The notes: generated by a model from the letters alone, not told the origin. A DNA stretch of 13,002 bases from Baffinella frigidus (GCA_026770585.1 MU646567.1:150862-163863), one strand, 5' to 3'. Positions 7,130 through 13,002 are shown, counted from the first letter of the stretch. Translations and numbers: made by a program.

Positions 7130-7248
7130 TACAGGGGTACCTCGCTCATAAGAAAATGACCCCCCCTAGGACCACCGTAGGGCCCTGGCATAGGCCTTCT
7201 GTAGGTTCCTAGGGTGAGGTGGTTTCTTATGAGCGAGGTACACCTGTA
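7130..7248 (+). mobile_element. Gamma element 8
   Basis: This 119-bp foldback starts TACAGGGGTACCTCGCTCAT and ends GAGCGAGGTACACCTGTA, with a forward centre (CTAGGACCACCGTAGGGCC). It is the shortest full copy. Confidence 0.92.
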
Positions 7249-7457
7249 CACGCCCCGTGTCACGCGGAGTGTCTCGTCTTTCGCTGGGTTTTCTGAAATG
7301 AGTCATCAGGCCTTAGGAGGGCCGAAGTTTCCAGTCAACTCTCTCTTAGAAGGGCCGGAGTCTCCAGTCTACTCTCTTGAGTGAATCTACTTCTGAGGCC
7401 TAAGTGAATCTACTTTGACGTCCTCATAACCGTGCGTCCTGAAGTGCCCTTAGAGCC
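7249..7457 (+). repeat. Spacer with 33-bp tandem repeat and dispersed-repeat fragment
   Basis: Units 7313-7345 and 7346-7378 are diverged copies (GGAGGGCCGAAGTTTCCAGT versus GAAGGGCCGGAGTCTCCAGT). They are followed by two copies of GTGAATCTACTT and then GACGTCCTCATAACCGTG, related to the duplicated segment at 5067 and 5485. No gene is visible. Confidence 0.75.
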
Positions 7458-7580
7458 TACAGGGGTACCTCGCTCATACGAAAGCGCCCCCCCCCTAGGG
7501 ACCCTACAGTAGGACCATGCCTAGGGCCGTATGGTAGTTCTAGGGGGGTGGGCGTTTCTTATGAGCGAGGTACCCCTGTA
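7458..7580 (-). mobile_element. Gamma element 9
   Basis: This 123-bp foldback starts TACAGGGGTACCTCGCTCAT and ends GAGCGAGGTACCCCTGTA, with a reversed centre. It is the last copy before the gene island. Confidence 0.93.
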
Positions 7581-7696
7581 GATACCCACAGCCTCGCGGC
7601 GGTGGCGCGTTTCAGGGCCTAGGTTTAAACACATGTTTAATCGGATCGCTTCCAACATGCACACGGTGCATTTCCACCCGCGGCGGCCTCGCTCGA

Positions 7697-7970
7697 CTAA
7701 GACCGAGAGCTAAGACCGAGAGCTGGATAGTATCGCTTAAGTGGCCAGGGGGTCTTGAAAGACCCACGCCAGGTCCTAGGCAGGTCACAGGGCCCTACCG
7801 TAGCGTGTATGAGCCTAGTGGGCACTGCAGGGATAGTGCTGTCCAGGACCTGCACACCTACAGCTATCCCGTGAGTGGCGAGTAGGCCCATACGCCCTAC
7901 GGTAGGGCCCTAGGACCTGCCTGGGACCTCTTGGCCGTCAATTTTGACCGCCTCGCCACTCAAAGGATAG
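7697..7970. repeat. Nested foldbacks and 13-bp tandem repeat beside the cyclo-ligase gene
   Basis: CTAAGACCGAGAG is repeated at 7697-7709 and 7710-7722. One foldback pairs about 7771-7811 (AGGTCCTAGGCAGGTC and GGGCCCTACCGTAG) with about 7889-7922 (CTACGGTAGGGCCCTAGGAC). A second pairs CTATCC plus GAGTGGCGAG (7864-7882) with CTCGCCACTC plus GGATAG (7952-7970). The two overlap. The outer edge lies 6 bp from the stop codon of the minus-strand gene, so its 3' untranslated region must run through this structure. Confidence 0.85.
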
Positions 7971-7976
7971 TTGGGA

Positions 7977-8603
7977 TCAGGGCTTCGACGGCCAGACAAC
8001 AACGTCCATGGCCAGATCGAATGAGTCACGCGGCACGTCATCGATGATCAGCTCGTCGAGCGTGACCCCGACGAGCGTGAGGGGCTTGCCCGCCGCGCGC
8101 TTGGCCTCGATGAGCTTGGCGAGAAAGCGGTCGTAGAAGCCAGCGCCCTGCCCGAGGCGCCCGTTCTTGGCGTCGAACGCCAGGCCGGGGACGATGACGA
8201 GGTCCACGTCCGAGGCGTCCTCGAGCGCGTCGATGCGCGGGGGGCCGTCGCGCGGCGGCTCGGGGATCTTCCAGCGCCCGGGTGGGAAGGCGTCGACGTC
8301 GGCGAGCGAGAAGGCCTGCAGCATCGACATGGTGTGGTCCTTGACGGACTCGACGCGCGGGAGGTAGCACGCCTTGCCGTCCGCGAAGATGCGCTCGAGC
8401 AGCGGGCGTGTGTTGAACTCCTTGGGCATCGAGACGAAGCAGGCCACGCCCGTGCAGCGCTGGTACTCAGGCAGCGCAAACACCTTCTGGGCAACCGCTG
8501 CGCTCGCCGCCGCGATGTGTGTGTCGTCGAGCGCCGCTAGCTTTTGGCGGAGCGTGGTCCGCAGTGCGCCTTTCGCCTCCTTGATGCTCGCAGAGTCACC
8601 CAT
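7977..8603 (-). CDS. MTHFS: 5-formyltetrahydrofolate cyclo-ligase (5,10-methenyl-THF synthetase)
   Basis: The 208-residue intronless product matches the 5-formyl-THF cyclo-ligase family in length and motifs. The family uses ATP to convert 5-formyl-THF to 5,10-methenyl-THF, returning stored folate to one-carbon metabolism. Visible signatures are the N-terminal basic helix KGALRTTLRQKLAAL (11-25), SMPKEFNT (58-65) with the expected acidic residue, GKACYLPRV (76-84), GRWKIPEP (109-116), and the hallmark loop VPGLAFDAKNGRLGQGAGF (138-156) followed by YDRF. The ATG at 8603 has a good eukaryotic context (A at -3, G at +4) and starts just before the first conserved helix. The frame is open further upstream: an ATG at 8738 would add 45 residues rich in Arg, Ser and Leu, which could be an organelle-targeting leader, but it would overlap the DSS1 stop codon. 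Codon use is strongly G+C-rich, unlike the surrounding repeats. The assignment is firm; the start is fairly firm. Confidence 0.95.
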   Translation of the reverse strand: MGDSASIKEAKGALRTTLRQKLAALDDTHIAAASAAVAQKVFALPEYQRCTGVACFVSMPKEFNTRPLLERIFADGKACYLPRVESVKDHTMSMLQAFSLADVDAFPPGRWKIPEPPRDGPPRIDALEDASDVDLVIVPGLAFDAKNGRLGQGAGFYDRFLAKLIEAKRAAGKPLTLVGVTLDELIIDDVPRDSFDLAMDVVVWPSKP

Positions 8604-8724
8604 TCTGGCGCTGGTGAGCGGTCGATGGGGCTGGTAGGGCGAGCACGCACGGAGCACAGGCGGATGAAAGCGAAGAAGGAGGAGAGGGGGCGCAGCAGCG
8701 CGGAGAAACAGAAACAGGGACGAT
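8604..8724 (-). promoter_or_regulatory. Short intergenic region between DSS1 and MTHFS (inferred promoter or 3'/5' UTR)
   Basis: Only 121 bp separate the DSS1 stop (8725) from the MTHFS start (8603) on the same strand. It must hold the end of one transcript and the start of the next unless the two are co-transcribed. No TATA box, AATAAA or TGTAA signal is evident. On the minus strand it is pyrimidine-rich (CTCCTCCTTCTTCGC). Confidence 0.4.
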
Positions 8725-9121
8725 CTACTTGGGCACATTCGGCGTGTTGAGGGTAAGCTCCGCGCGGAGCTGCATAGCGAAGTTGTCGTCAAGGTCGTCG
8801 TTGTCCCAATCCTCAGCCCAGTACTGCTTCTCCTCACCCTCCTCAGTGCGATCCATCCAGCCCTGCACGCCCAGCAAAGTCAGGCCAGCATTAACACAGA
8901 CACCACACCGCCCCCGCACTGCACACCCGCCCGCCACCGCCACCAGCCCCCCCCGCTCAAACCCCTCATTTCCCGCCTGGCAGAGATTCTTGTGTATCAG
9001 GCAGGAGCTGAGCGTCTGGGGCGGAGCGCACCTCGTCCTCGAACTCCTCAAACTCGTCGTCCTCTTCCACGATCTCGTCGACCTTGCTCTCGGTTTCCTT
9101 CACCGCCTTGGTGTCCGCCAT
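8725..9121 (-). CDS. SEM1: SEM1/DSS1 family 26S proteasome lid subunit, two exons
   Basis: Exon 1 is 9032-9121 (30 codons) and exon 2 is 8725-8862 (45 codons plus stop). The intron (8863-9031, 169 nt) is phase 0, with donor GAG|GTGCGC and acceptor GTGCAG|GGC. The joined protein has 75 residues, normal for this very small acidic family (about 70-90). Family signatures are the acidic patch EEDDEFEEFEDE (19-30) and the second acidic/aromatic block YWAEDWDNDDLDDNF (44-58), then QLRAEL (61-66), the conserved C-terminal helix. DSS1/SEM1 is largely disordered. It tethers subunits of the 26S proteasome lid and is also found in TREX-2 mRNA export complexes and, in many eukaryotes, with BRCA2. The start context AGAATGG matches that of the neighbouring MTHFS start. 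The intron interrupts the gene exactly between the two acidic blocks. The splice model is inferred from frame and motif continuity. Confidence 0.92.
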
Positions 9122-9304
9122 TCTCAGCCCGCGCCCTGTGCGACACCTGTTCTGTGTTGGTCACGTTACCTGAGCCCCTGGAAGTGGCTCAAATCGAGGC
9201 TGTTTTTTGAGCGATTTCCTTCGACCGACGGTTCGAATTCGAATAAGGGAGTCACCTGAAAACCTTGTGGTTGGATCAGGTGCGAGGTTGGGACGCAAGG
9301 AACG
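9122..9304. promoter_or_regulatory. Inferred bidirectional promoter between DSS1 and the membrane-protein gene
   Basis: Two divergent start codons lie 183 bp apart, so both promoters must be here or overlap the genes. Visible symmetric elements are the 12-bp palindrome TTCGAATTCGAA (9232-9243), CACCTG (9253-9258) with CAGGTG (9277-9282), and GAGCC/GGCTC (9172-9190). No TATA box is seen. The motif roles are inference. Confidence 0.5.
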
Positions 9305-10191
9305 ATGGGCGAGTCAAGCCTCCTCAAGCAGATGATGGCGGACTACGCCACGAACCCCGCCGGTGCGCTGGTGGCAAGCGCCAACAGGACGTGGACTCCA
9401 ACCGCGTGGTAAGTCCTGCGGCTCCATGGTTAATATCGCGCTGCGTCCCTGGTTGCAAATTTTGGCATGGGCGGAGGTGAGCTGGGCAGTTATGCAGTCG
9501 ATGCGTGTTCTGCTGCTCTAGCCAGCTCTGACCGCCTTTCGCCGTGCAGGTTCGGGATGATTGTCTCCATCCTGTTCGTGTGCGCTCCCCGCCCAACCCC
9601 GATTTTCTTGTGGCAAGCATGGTTTCCCAGGGAAGTGGAAGACCTCTGCAATGGATGCGATGCGCCTTGTGTGTTCATGCTGGTTCTTCCAAGAAGACAT
9701 TCCCTCTGTTGAATTGAGGCGGGTGATTCAGGTACTTCTGGCTGATCAAGAAAGGCAAATGGGCCAACAAGAAAGAATCCCGGAAGCGGCGCCTGGCAAA
9801 GTATTTGCCCTCCATACCACCGCCCTGGAGCAGACCCAGAAGTATTCTTAAGTCAACTTTACGATTTTCAAGGGGAATGGACTCACGATCTGAGTCCCCC
9901 GTGATGAATGAATCTGGTACAAAAAGGTCTAATATGTATTTTAGTGGTATAAATCATGTCAACTTTTGCGATAAAGGGTTATTCGGGATTTGGCCGCATG
10001 TCCCCTCTAATATGTATTTTAGTGGTATAAATCATGTCAACTTTTGCGATAAAGGGTTATTCGGGATTTGGCCGCATGTCCCCTCCAGGGTGGACCATTC
10101 AACATCCACGCTCGCAAGAGTTGAGTGGCAGAATCGAGTCGAACGAGGACTCTCAAGCTGCTCAGCGAACTTGCGCCGGGGAGAGAGATAG
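9305..10191 (+). CDS. Putative small single-pass membrane protein, three exons, unrecognised family
   Basis: Proposed exons are 9305-9408, 9550-9579 and 9732-10191. Introns are 141 and 152 nt, with donors GTAAGT and GTGCGC (the latter like the DSS1 donor) and acceptors GTGCAG and ATTCAG. Exon 2 is a 30-nt microexon. The spliced frame is open for 197 residues. The N-terminus (MGESSLLKQMMADYATNPAG) is followed by a possible glycosylation sequon NRT (27-29), a hydrophobic segment AWFGMIVSILFVYFWLI (34-50) and a strongly basic stretch KKGKWANKKESRKRRLAK (51-68). By the positive-inside rule this suggests N-out, C-in topology. The three exons each contribute part of one hydrophobic helix, which supports the splice model. 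The ATG has A at -3 and G at +4. From about residue 80 on, the frame enters repeat-like sequence including a 78-bp tandem duplication, so the real C-terminus may lie earlier or be spliced differently. I do not recognise the family. Confidence 0.55.
9929..10084 (+). repeat. Perfect 78-bp tandem duplication
   Basis: Units 9929-10006 and 10007-10084 appear identical, starting CTAATATGTATTTTAGTGG and ending CCGCATGTCCCCT. The length is a multiple of three, so the open frame of the upstream gene passes through both (26 residues repeated, beginning NMYFSGINHVNF). Identity points to a recent event. Each unit contains GTCAACTTTT. Confidence 0.95.
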
Positions 10192-10312
10192 CGGTGCCTC
10201 TCTCGTCGATTTATGTCAAAAGTCAATTTTATGTGTCGGTAGGCTTATACACCCTTAACAAATACTTCATATGTCTGCCATGGCATTCCTCGCGCCACTT
10301 AATGCCACAAGC

Positions 10313-10461
10313 TTATCTCAGAAAAGGGATTTTTAAATTCGTTTTCTTAAGTCAATTCCTTTACAAATTCGTCAACTTATTCTTTTTTCTGCGCATAAGT
10401 TGACAAATCTGAAGGGGGTTGACTTAAGAAAACGAATTTAAAAATCCCTTTTCTGAGATAA
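10313..10461. repeat. Foldback with perfect 43-bp arms
   Basis: Arms 10313-10355 and 10419-10461 are perfect (TTATCTCAGAAAAGGG at the outer end, CTTAAGTCAA at the inner end). The loop contains a second 10-bp stem, GTCAACTTAT (10371-10380) with ATAAGTTGAC (10395-10404). These are the longest perfect arms in the window. TTCTTAAGTCAA from the arm also occurs at 9845-9856, inside exon 3 of the membrane-protein model. Confidence 0.93.
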
Positions 10462-10494
10462 AAGCTAACGCCAGCGAGGTACTTGGAGCCTACG

Positions 10495-10586
10495 GATTGC
10501 CTACGGTAGGTAGGGGGGCTCCTGCGACTTTTGAAATGATTTGCATTATAAAGTCGTAGGAGCCCCCCTACCTACCGTAGGCAATC
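10495..10586. repeat. Foldback with 37-bp arms and CTACGGTAG motif at the outer ends
   Basis: Arms 10495-10531 and 10550-10586 differ at one position (CCTGCGAC against CCTACGAC). The outer part is GATTGCCTACGGTAGGTAGG and the loop is only 18 nt, so this is close to a simple long hairpin. Confidence 0.92.
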
Positions 10587-10738
10587 TCATCGCGGACCTG
10601 AATAGATTTAATTTTGGGAATGTCCTTCTAAACGAAGATTTGTACCAAGAACTTTTAGGGCTGTAAAAGATTCGTACTTTGAAGGGCTTTACAATATCTG
10701 GATTTGTACCAAGAATCGTTCAGAAGGACAGTGCCCAT
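10586..10738. repeat. Foldback element, family alpha, copy 2 (right end truncated)
   Basis: The left arm reads CGCGGACCTGAATAGATTTA then GTCCTTCTAAACGAAG, like copy 1 at 200-388. The right arm (TTTGTACCAAGAATCGTTC, GAAGGACA) is cut off at about 10738, where the next foldback begins. That element therefore probably inserted into, or replaced, the alpha terminus. Confidence 0.82.
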
Positions 10739-10739
10739 C

Positions 10740-10916
10740 CACACGAGGCTACCCAGGCGAACAGAATAAAACGGACTTTTAAAGTTTTGTGGGCAAATGA
10801 TCACGTTTCCGCCCGCTGAGCGGTCGGACCTGTGTAAAGTCGCTGCTTTTCATCTGAAAGTTACTACACACGTTTACAATCGACGTGTATTCTGTTCGCA
10901 TAGGTAGCCTCGTGTG
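10740..10916. repeat. Foldback with 14-bp and 12-bp arm blocks
   Basis: CACACGAGGCTACC (10740-10753) pairs with GGTAGCCTCGTGTG (10903-10916), and GCGAACAGAATA (10757-10768) pairs with TATTCTGTTCGC (10888-10899). Short non-paired bases separate the blocks. It is the fourth member of a nearly gapless chain of foldbacks starting at 10313. Confidence 0.88.
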
Positions 10917-11041
10917 GGTAAGTGCCTCACTGGCGTGAGCTTTTTGCATGACACTGCCTGCTGCGTGCGCGCCTTGTCCCTGATACTAGCGTTCAGTTAT
11001 CACCAAAAATGACATGACAGTATCAGCTGAGTTGCTGATAA

Positions 11042-11161
11042 GTGCTGATATGTATCAGCACCCAGCTGATAACCCAACCCTACCACCAACCCTCACGGTG
11101 AGACCAAATCAACGAAAGTCTTTGAGCCATTTAACCTTGACAGCACCTCGAATTCGAGGTG
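11042..11161. repeat. Two short near-perfect palindromes
   Basis: GTGCTGATA/TATCAGCAC (11042-11061) is a 9-bp stem with a 2-nt centre, surrounded by further GCTGATA copies. CACCTCGAATTCGAGGTG (11144-11161) is a perfect 18-bp palindrome. Protein-binding or cruciform roles are possible but unsupported. Confidence 0.85.
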
Positions 11162-11278
11162 ATGACACCGAAGAATTCCTTTCGAACTCCCATTCGCAGG
11201 GTCTTGGGAGTTTTAAAGGTGTTTTGCACAAAAGGTCGAAAATCATGAATTTGGTCCCCCCGTGAGGGCTGGTGGTAC

Positions 11279-11418
11279 CTGACACCCGCGATGCACACCT
11301 TGGAAATGTGTCCTCGGGGCAGCGCAGAGAGAGGGAGCTCTCCCATGGCATTCCTCACTCGAGAGACTGCCATGCCGCGGGCGCCACTCGGAGCTGACAC
11401 CCGCGATGCACACCTTGG
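11279..11418 (+). repeat. 25-bp direct repeat, spacing 115 bp
   Basis: CTGACACCCGCGATGCACAC followed by CTTGG occurs identically at 11279-11303 and 11394-11418. Short open frames on both strands cross the region but show no domain. I see no gene between 11162 and 11546. Confidence 0.9.
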
Positions 11419-11546
11419 CAGGAGTTGGAAGAAGGTTAAACCAAGGTTCATCCGGGAACACGTTCAATCCAAAAGAAAATGGCCTATCAAACCGGATTCT
11501 TCCTGATCAAATTTACTAAGGGCCCTAATTAAACTTGTTCCAACTC

Positions 11547-11738
11547 CGTTTGGCAGGGCGAAAGGCACCTCGCTGGACGACCCTGCCAAACGCGCTGAGA
11601 TCCGTCAGGTCTCCACCGATACCTTAAGTTGACGAAGGTTCCACTTTTGCGTTGAGACGTTCCAACTCTCAACTTTTGTCTCGGTGGGCAGCGCTGTGCC
11701 CGATTTCAGCCTCAAACGCGCTGAGATCCACCAGGTCT
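11547..11738. repeat. 12-bp stem and 126-bp-spaced direct repeat
   Basis: CGTTTGGCAGGG (11547-11558) pairs perfectly with CCCTGCCAAACG (11581-11592). The overlapping sequence CAAACGCGCTGAGATCC recurs at 11587 and 11713, each followed by CAGGTCT. No gene is seen here. Confidence 0.82.
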
Positions 11739-11765
11739 TTCCCACTCACCCTCTCACCCTGCAAC

Positions 11766-12050
11766 CAACCACCACAAGAGAACCAGATCGAAGAATGCCA
11801 AAAGTTGATTTCCCCTGCAGCCTGAAGTCATGCAGCAAGCTTACGTTAACGGAGTAGTAACTTTGGTACAAAATTTATAATGGAAAACATTCTTGGGCTT
11901 TGAAAGTCCTGAAATCGCTTTTAAAATTTTTCATTGTAAATTTTGTACCAAAGTTACTACTCCGTTAACGTAAGCTTTTCGCATTAGAAGGGTCCGCCTT
12001 TAGTCTGCAGGGGAAACCAACTGTTGCTCTGGTTCACTTCTGGTGGCTGG
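11766..12050. repeat. Nested foldback: perfect 41-bp arms inside an outer inverted repeat
   Basis: Inner arms 11837-11877 and 11937-11977 are perfect (AAGCTTACGTTAACGGAGTA outermost, CAAAATTTA innermost). Outside them AGTTGATTTCCCCTGCAG (about 11803-11820) pairs with CTGCAGGGGAAACCAACT (12005-12022). Weaker complementarity (AACCAGA with TCTGGTT, ACCACC with GGTGGC) extends the outer arms to about 11766 and 12050. The perfect inner and imperfect outer arms suggest a younger element inserted in the loop of an older one. Confidence 0.9.
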
Positions 12051-12141
12051 CGGTGTCTCTCCCTCGCACCCTGACGTCTCCCCCACTCACCCTGACACAG
12101 CCTCTCTGTGAGGAAGTAGGTTCCACCCCACTCTAGTAGGG

Positions 12142-12291
12142 TAACGGCCTGAAAATGGGGTAGTTAGGCCTACGGCATTGCCTAGGACCTCCTACCGTAG
12201 GCCGAGACTTTTTGGTCCTAGGATCCTTCGGCCTACGGTAGGAGGTCCTAGGCAATGCCGTAGGCCCAACTACCCCATTTTCAGGACGTTA
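12142..12291. repeat. Foldback with about 68-bp near-perfect arms and CTACGGTAG/CCTAGGACC core
   Basis: The arms start TAACGGCCTGAAAATGGGGT and run inward through CCTACGGCATTGCCTAGGAC, CTCCTACCGTAGGCC. Only a few mismatches and a short central loop remain. The inner half matches the centre of the element at 4868-5026, although the outer ends are unrelated. Confidence 0.92.
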
Positions 12292-12333
12292 GCCTATGAA
12301 CTCGCGCTGCGCATCCCGCAGTGCAGGTGATCC

Positions 12334-12536
12334 CCTGATGGACCGTGGACCGTGTCTCGGGGAACGGGTCCACCCATCAGGTTTGACCACTTTCACATTC
12401 CCCCTGCTGGTCGCCACGGCCGCCCAGCGCGCACGTCTTCTAGCTCTGCCTGCGGTTTATTCCGGCTCGTCCTAAAGGCTTGTTATTCGCCATTTTGTAC
12501 TGGAGGTGTGTTCTGAAATACTTTTAAGGACGAGCC
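12334..12536. repeat. Two short inverted repeats
   Basis: CCTGATGG (12334-12341) pairs with CCATCAGG (12374-12381), with GTGGACC/GGTCCAC inside. GGCTCGTCCT (12464-12473) pairs with AGGACGAGCC (12527-12536). No gene is seen between 12292 and 12540. Confidence 0.75.
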
Positions 12537-12540
12537 AGTC

Positions 12541-12757
12541 CTTGGGGTTAAGGTTGTGGGGTTCAGTGTTCAGGGTTTAGGGATTGAGGTGTGCGGTTCA
12601 ATTTTGGGGGAGTGGGATTAGGGGTTACGATTCATGTTGTAGGGGGTGAGTGGGTTGTTGAGCGGATGGTTCACAGGCGTTGATGGAACGAGCGGGGTTC
12701 AGGGTTCAGGGTTTAAGGTTCAGGGTTCAGGGTTCAGGGTTCAGGGTTCAGGGTTAC
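12541..12757 (+). repeat. Telomere-like tract, G-rich strand (GGGTTCA type)
   Basis: Degenerate GGGTT(T/C)A units begin near 12543 and become a cleaner GGGTTCA tandem from about 12695 to 12756. The variant TTCAGGG predominates over TTTAGGG here. Confidence 0.85.
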
Positions 12758-12804
12758 CAGGACATCTGTTCGAGGTCATCTCCCCATGCGCGAAACTCAA
12801 TCAC

Positions 12805-13002
12805 CCCCTGAAACCTAAACCCTGCACCCCAACCCCACTCCATAAAACCTGAAACCCAAACCCCACTCCGTAGTGGTGCAGGCATTGCTGGACCGAGTGG
12901 GCAAATCCCTAAACCCTGCACCCTACACCCTACACCCTACACCCTACACCCCACACCCTACACCCTACACCCCACACCCTACACCCTACACCCTACACCC
13001 TA
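12805..13002 (-). repeat. Telomere-like tract, C-rich strand (CCCTACA type)
   Basis: Degenerate CCCTAAA, CCCTGCA and CCCCACT units are followed from about 12921 by nearly regular CCCTACA heptamers (some CCCCACA) up to the window end, about 12 units. The orientation is opposite to the preceding tract. The array continues beyond the window. Confidence 0.88.

Noticed and set aside
8048-8540. Several long open frames on both strands inside MTHFS
   Set aside because: They are shadows produced by G+C-rich codon use. Only the frame with the cyclo-ligase motifs is real.
9160-9245. Possible tRNA (GGTTCGAATTC-like B box near 9230)
   Set aside because: No acceptor, D or T stems can be drawn around it. 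The sequence is simply the palindrome TTCGAATTCGAA in the shared upstream region.
9561-9712. Reading exon 2 of the membrane-protein gene straight on to a stop at 9712
   Set aside because: It would end the protein in Cys/Pro-rich sequence with no helix continuation, whereas splicing at 9580/9731 continues the hydrophobic helix and basic tail.
12646-12852. 68-codon plus-strand open frame with VQGSGF-type repeats
   Set aside because: It is a translation of the GGGTTCA telomere-like array.

Overview
The window looks like nuclear DNA of a unicellular eukaryote, probably an alga or other protist. Three features point there: two genes have short GT-AG introns (141-169 nt), proteins belong to eukaryotic or universal families, and degenerate TTTAGGG/TTCAGGG repeats resemble the telomere unit of plants, green algae, dinoflagellates and apicomplexans. 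The lineage cannot be read from the sequence. I see no operon structure, ribosome-binding sites, CRISPR array, rRNA or convincing tRNA.

Genes occupy only about 7.98-10.19 kb. On the minus strand lies an intronless 5-formyltetrahydrofolate cyclo-ligase gene (7977-8603). Upstream of it, on the same strand, is a two-exon SEM1/DSS1 proteasome-lid subunit gene (8725-9121). Divergent from DSS1, across a 183-bp shared upstream region, is a probable three-exon gene for a small single-pass membrane protein (9305 to about 10191). I do not recognise it, and its 3' end runs into repeat DNA. The three genes are not functionally linked in any obvious way and look like a compact housekeeping island.

Nearly everything else is inverted-repeat DNA. 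I count more than 20 foldback units of about 50-190 bp, many with perfect 25-43 bp arms, often abutting or nested. Two families have three or more copies. The 161-bp 'beta' family has three copies at 1.27-2.69 kb plus a tandem array built from its end. The about 122-bp 'gamma' family, with CAGGGGTACC ends flanked by TA, has nine copies between 4.5 and 7.6 kb. A third family, 'alpha', has copies near both ends of the non-telomeric part (200-388 and 10586-10738). Different families share internal motifs, CTACGGTAG and CCTAGGACC, which is the least explained pattern here. A duplicated segment at 5.07-5.96 kb holds a gamma element in one copy and an apparently empty TA site in the other.

Layout: 1-135 GA microsatellite; 200-4440 foldbacks, tandem repeats and one telomere-like tract; 4520-7580 gamma elements; 7697-7970 nested foldbacks abutting the cyclo-ligase stop codon; 7977-10191 genes; 10313-10916 a chain of four foldbacks; 11042-12536 palindromes, direct repeats and large nested foldbacks; 12541-13002 telomere-like repeats that change from the G-rich to the C-rich strand, head to head.
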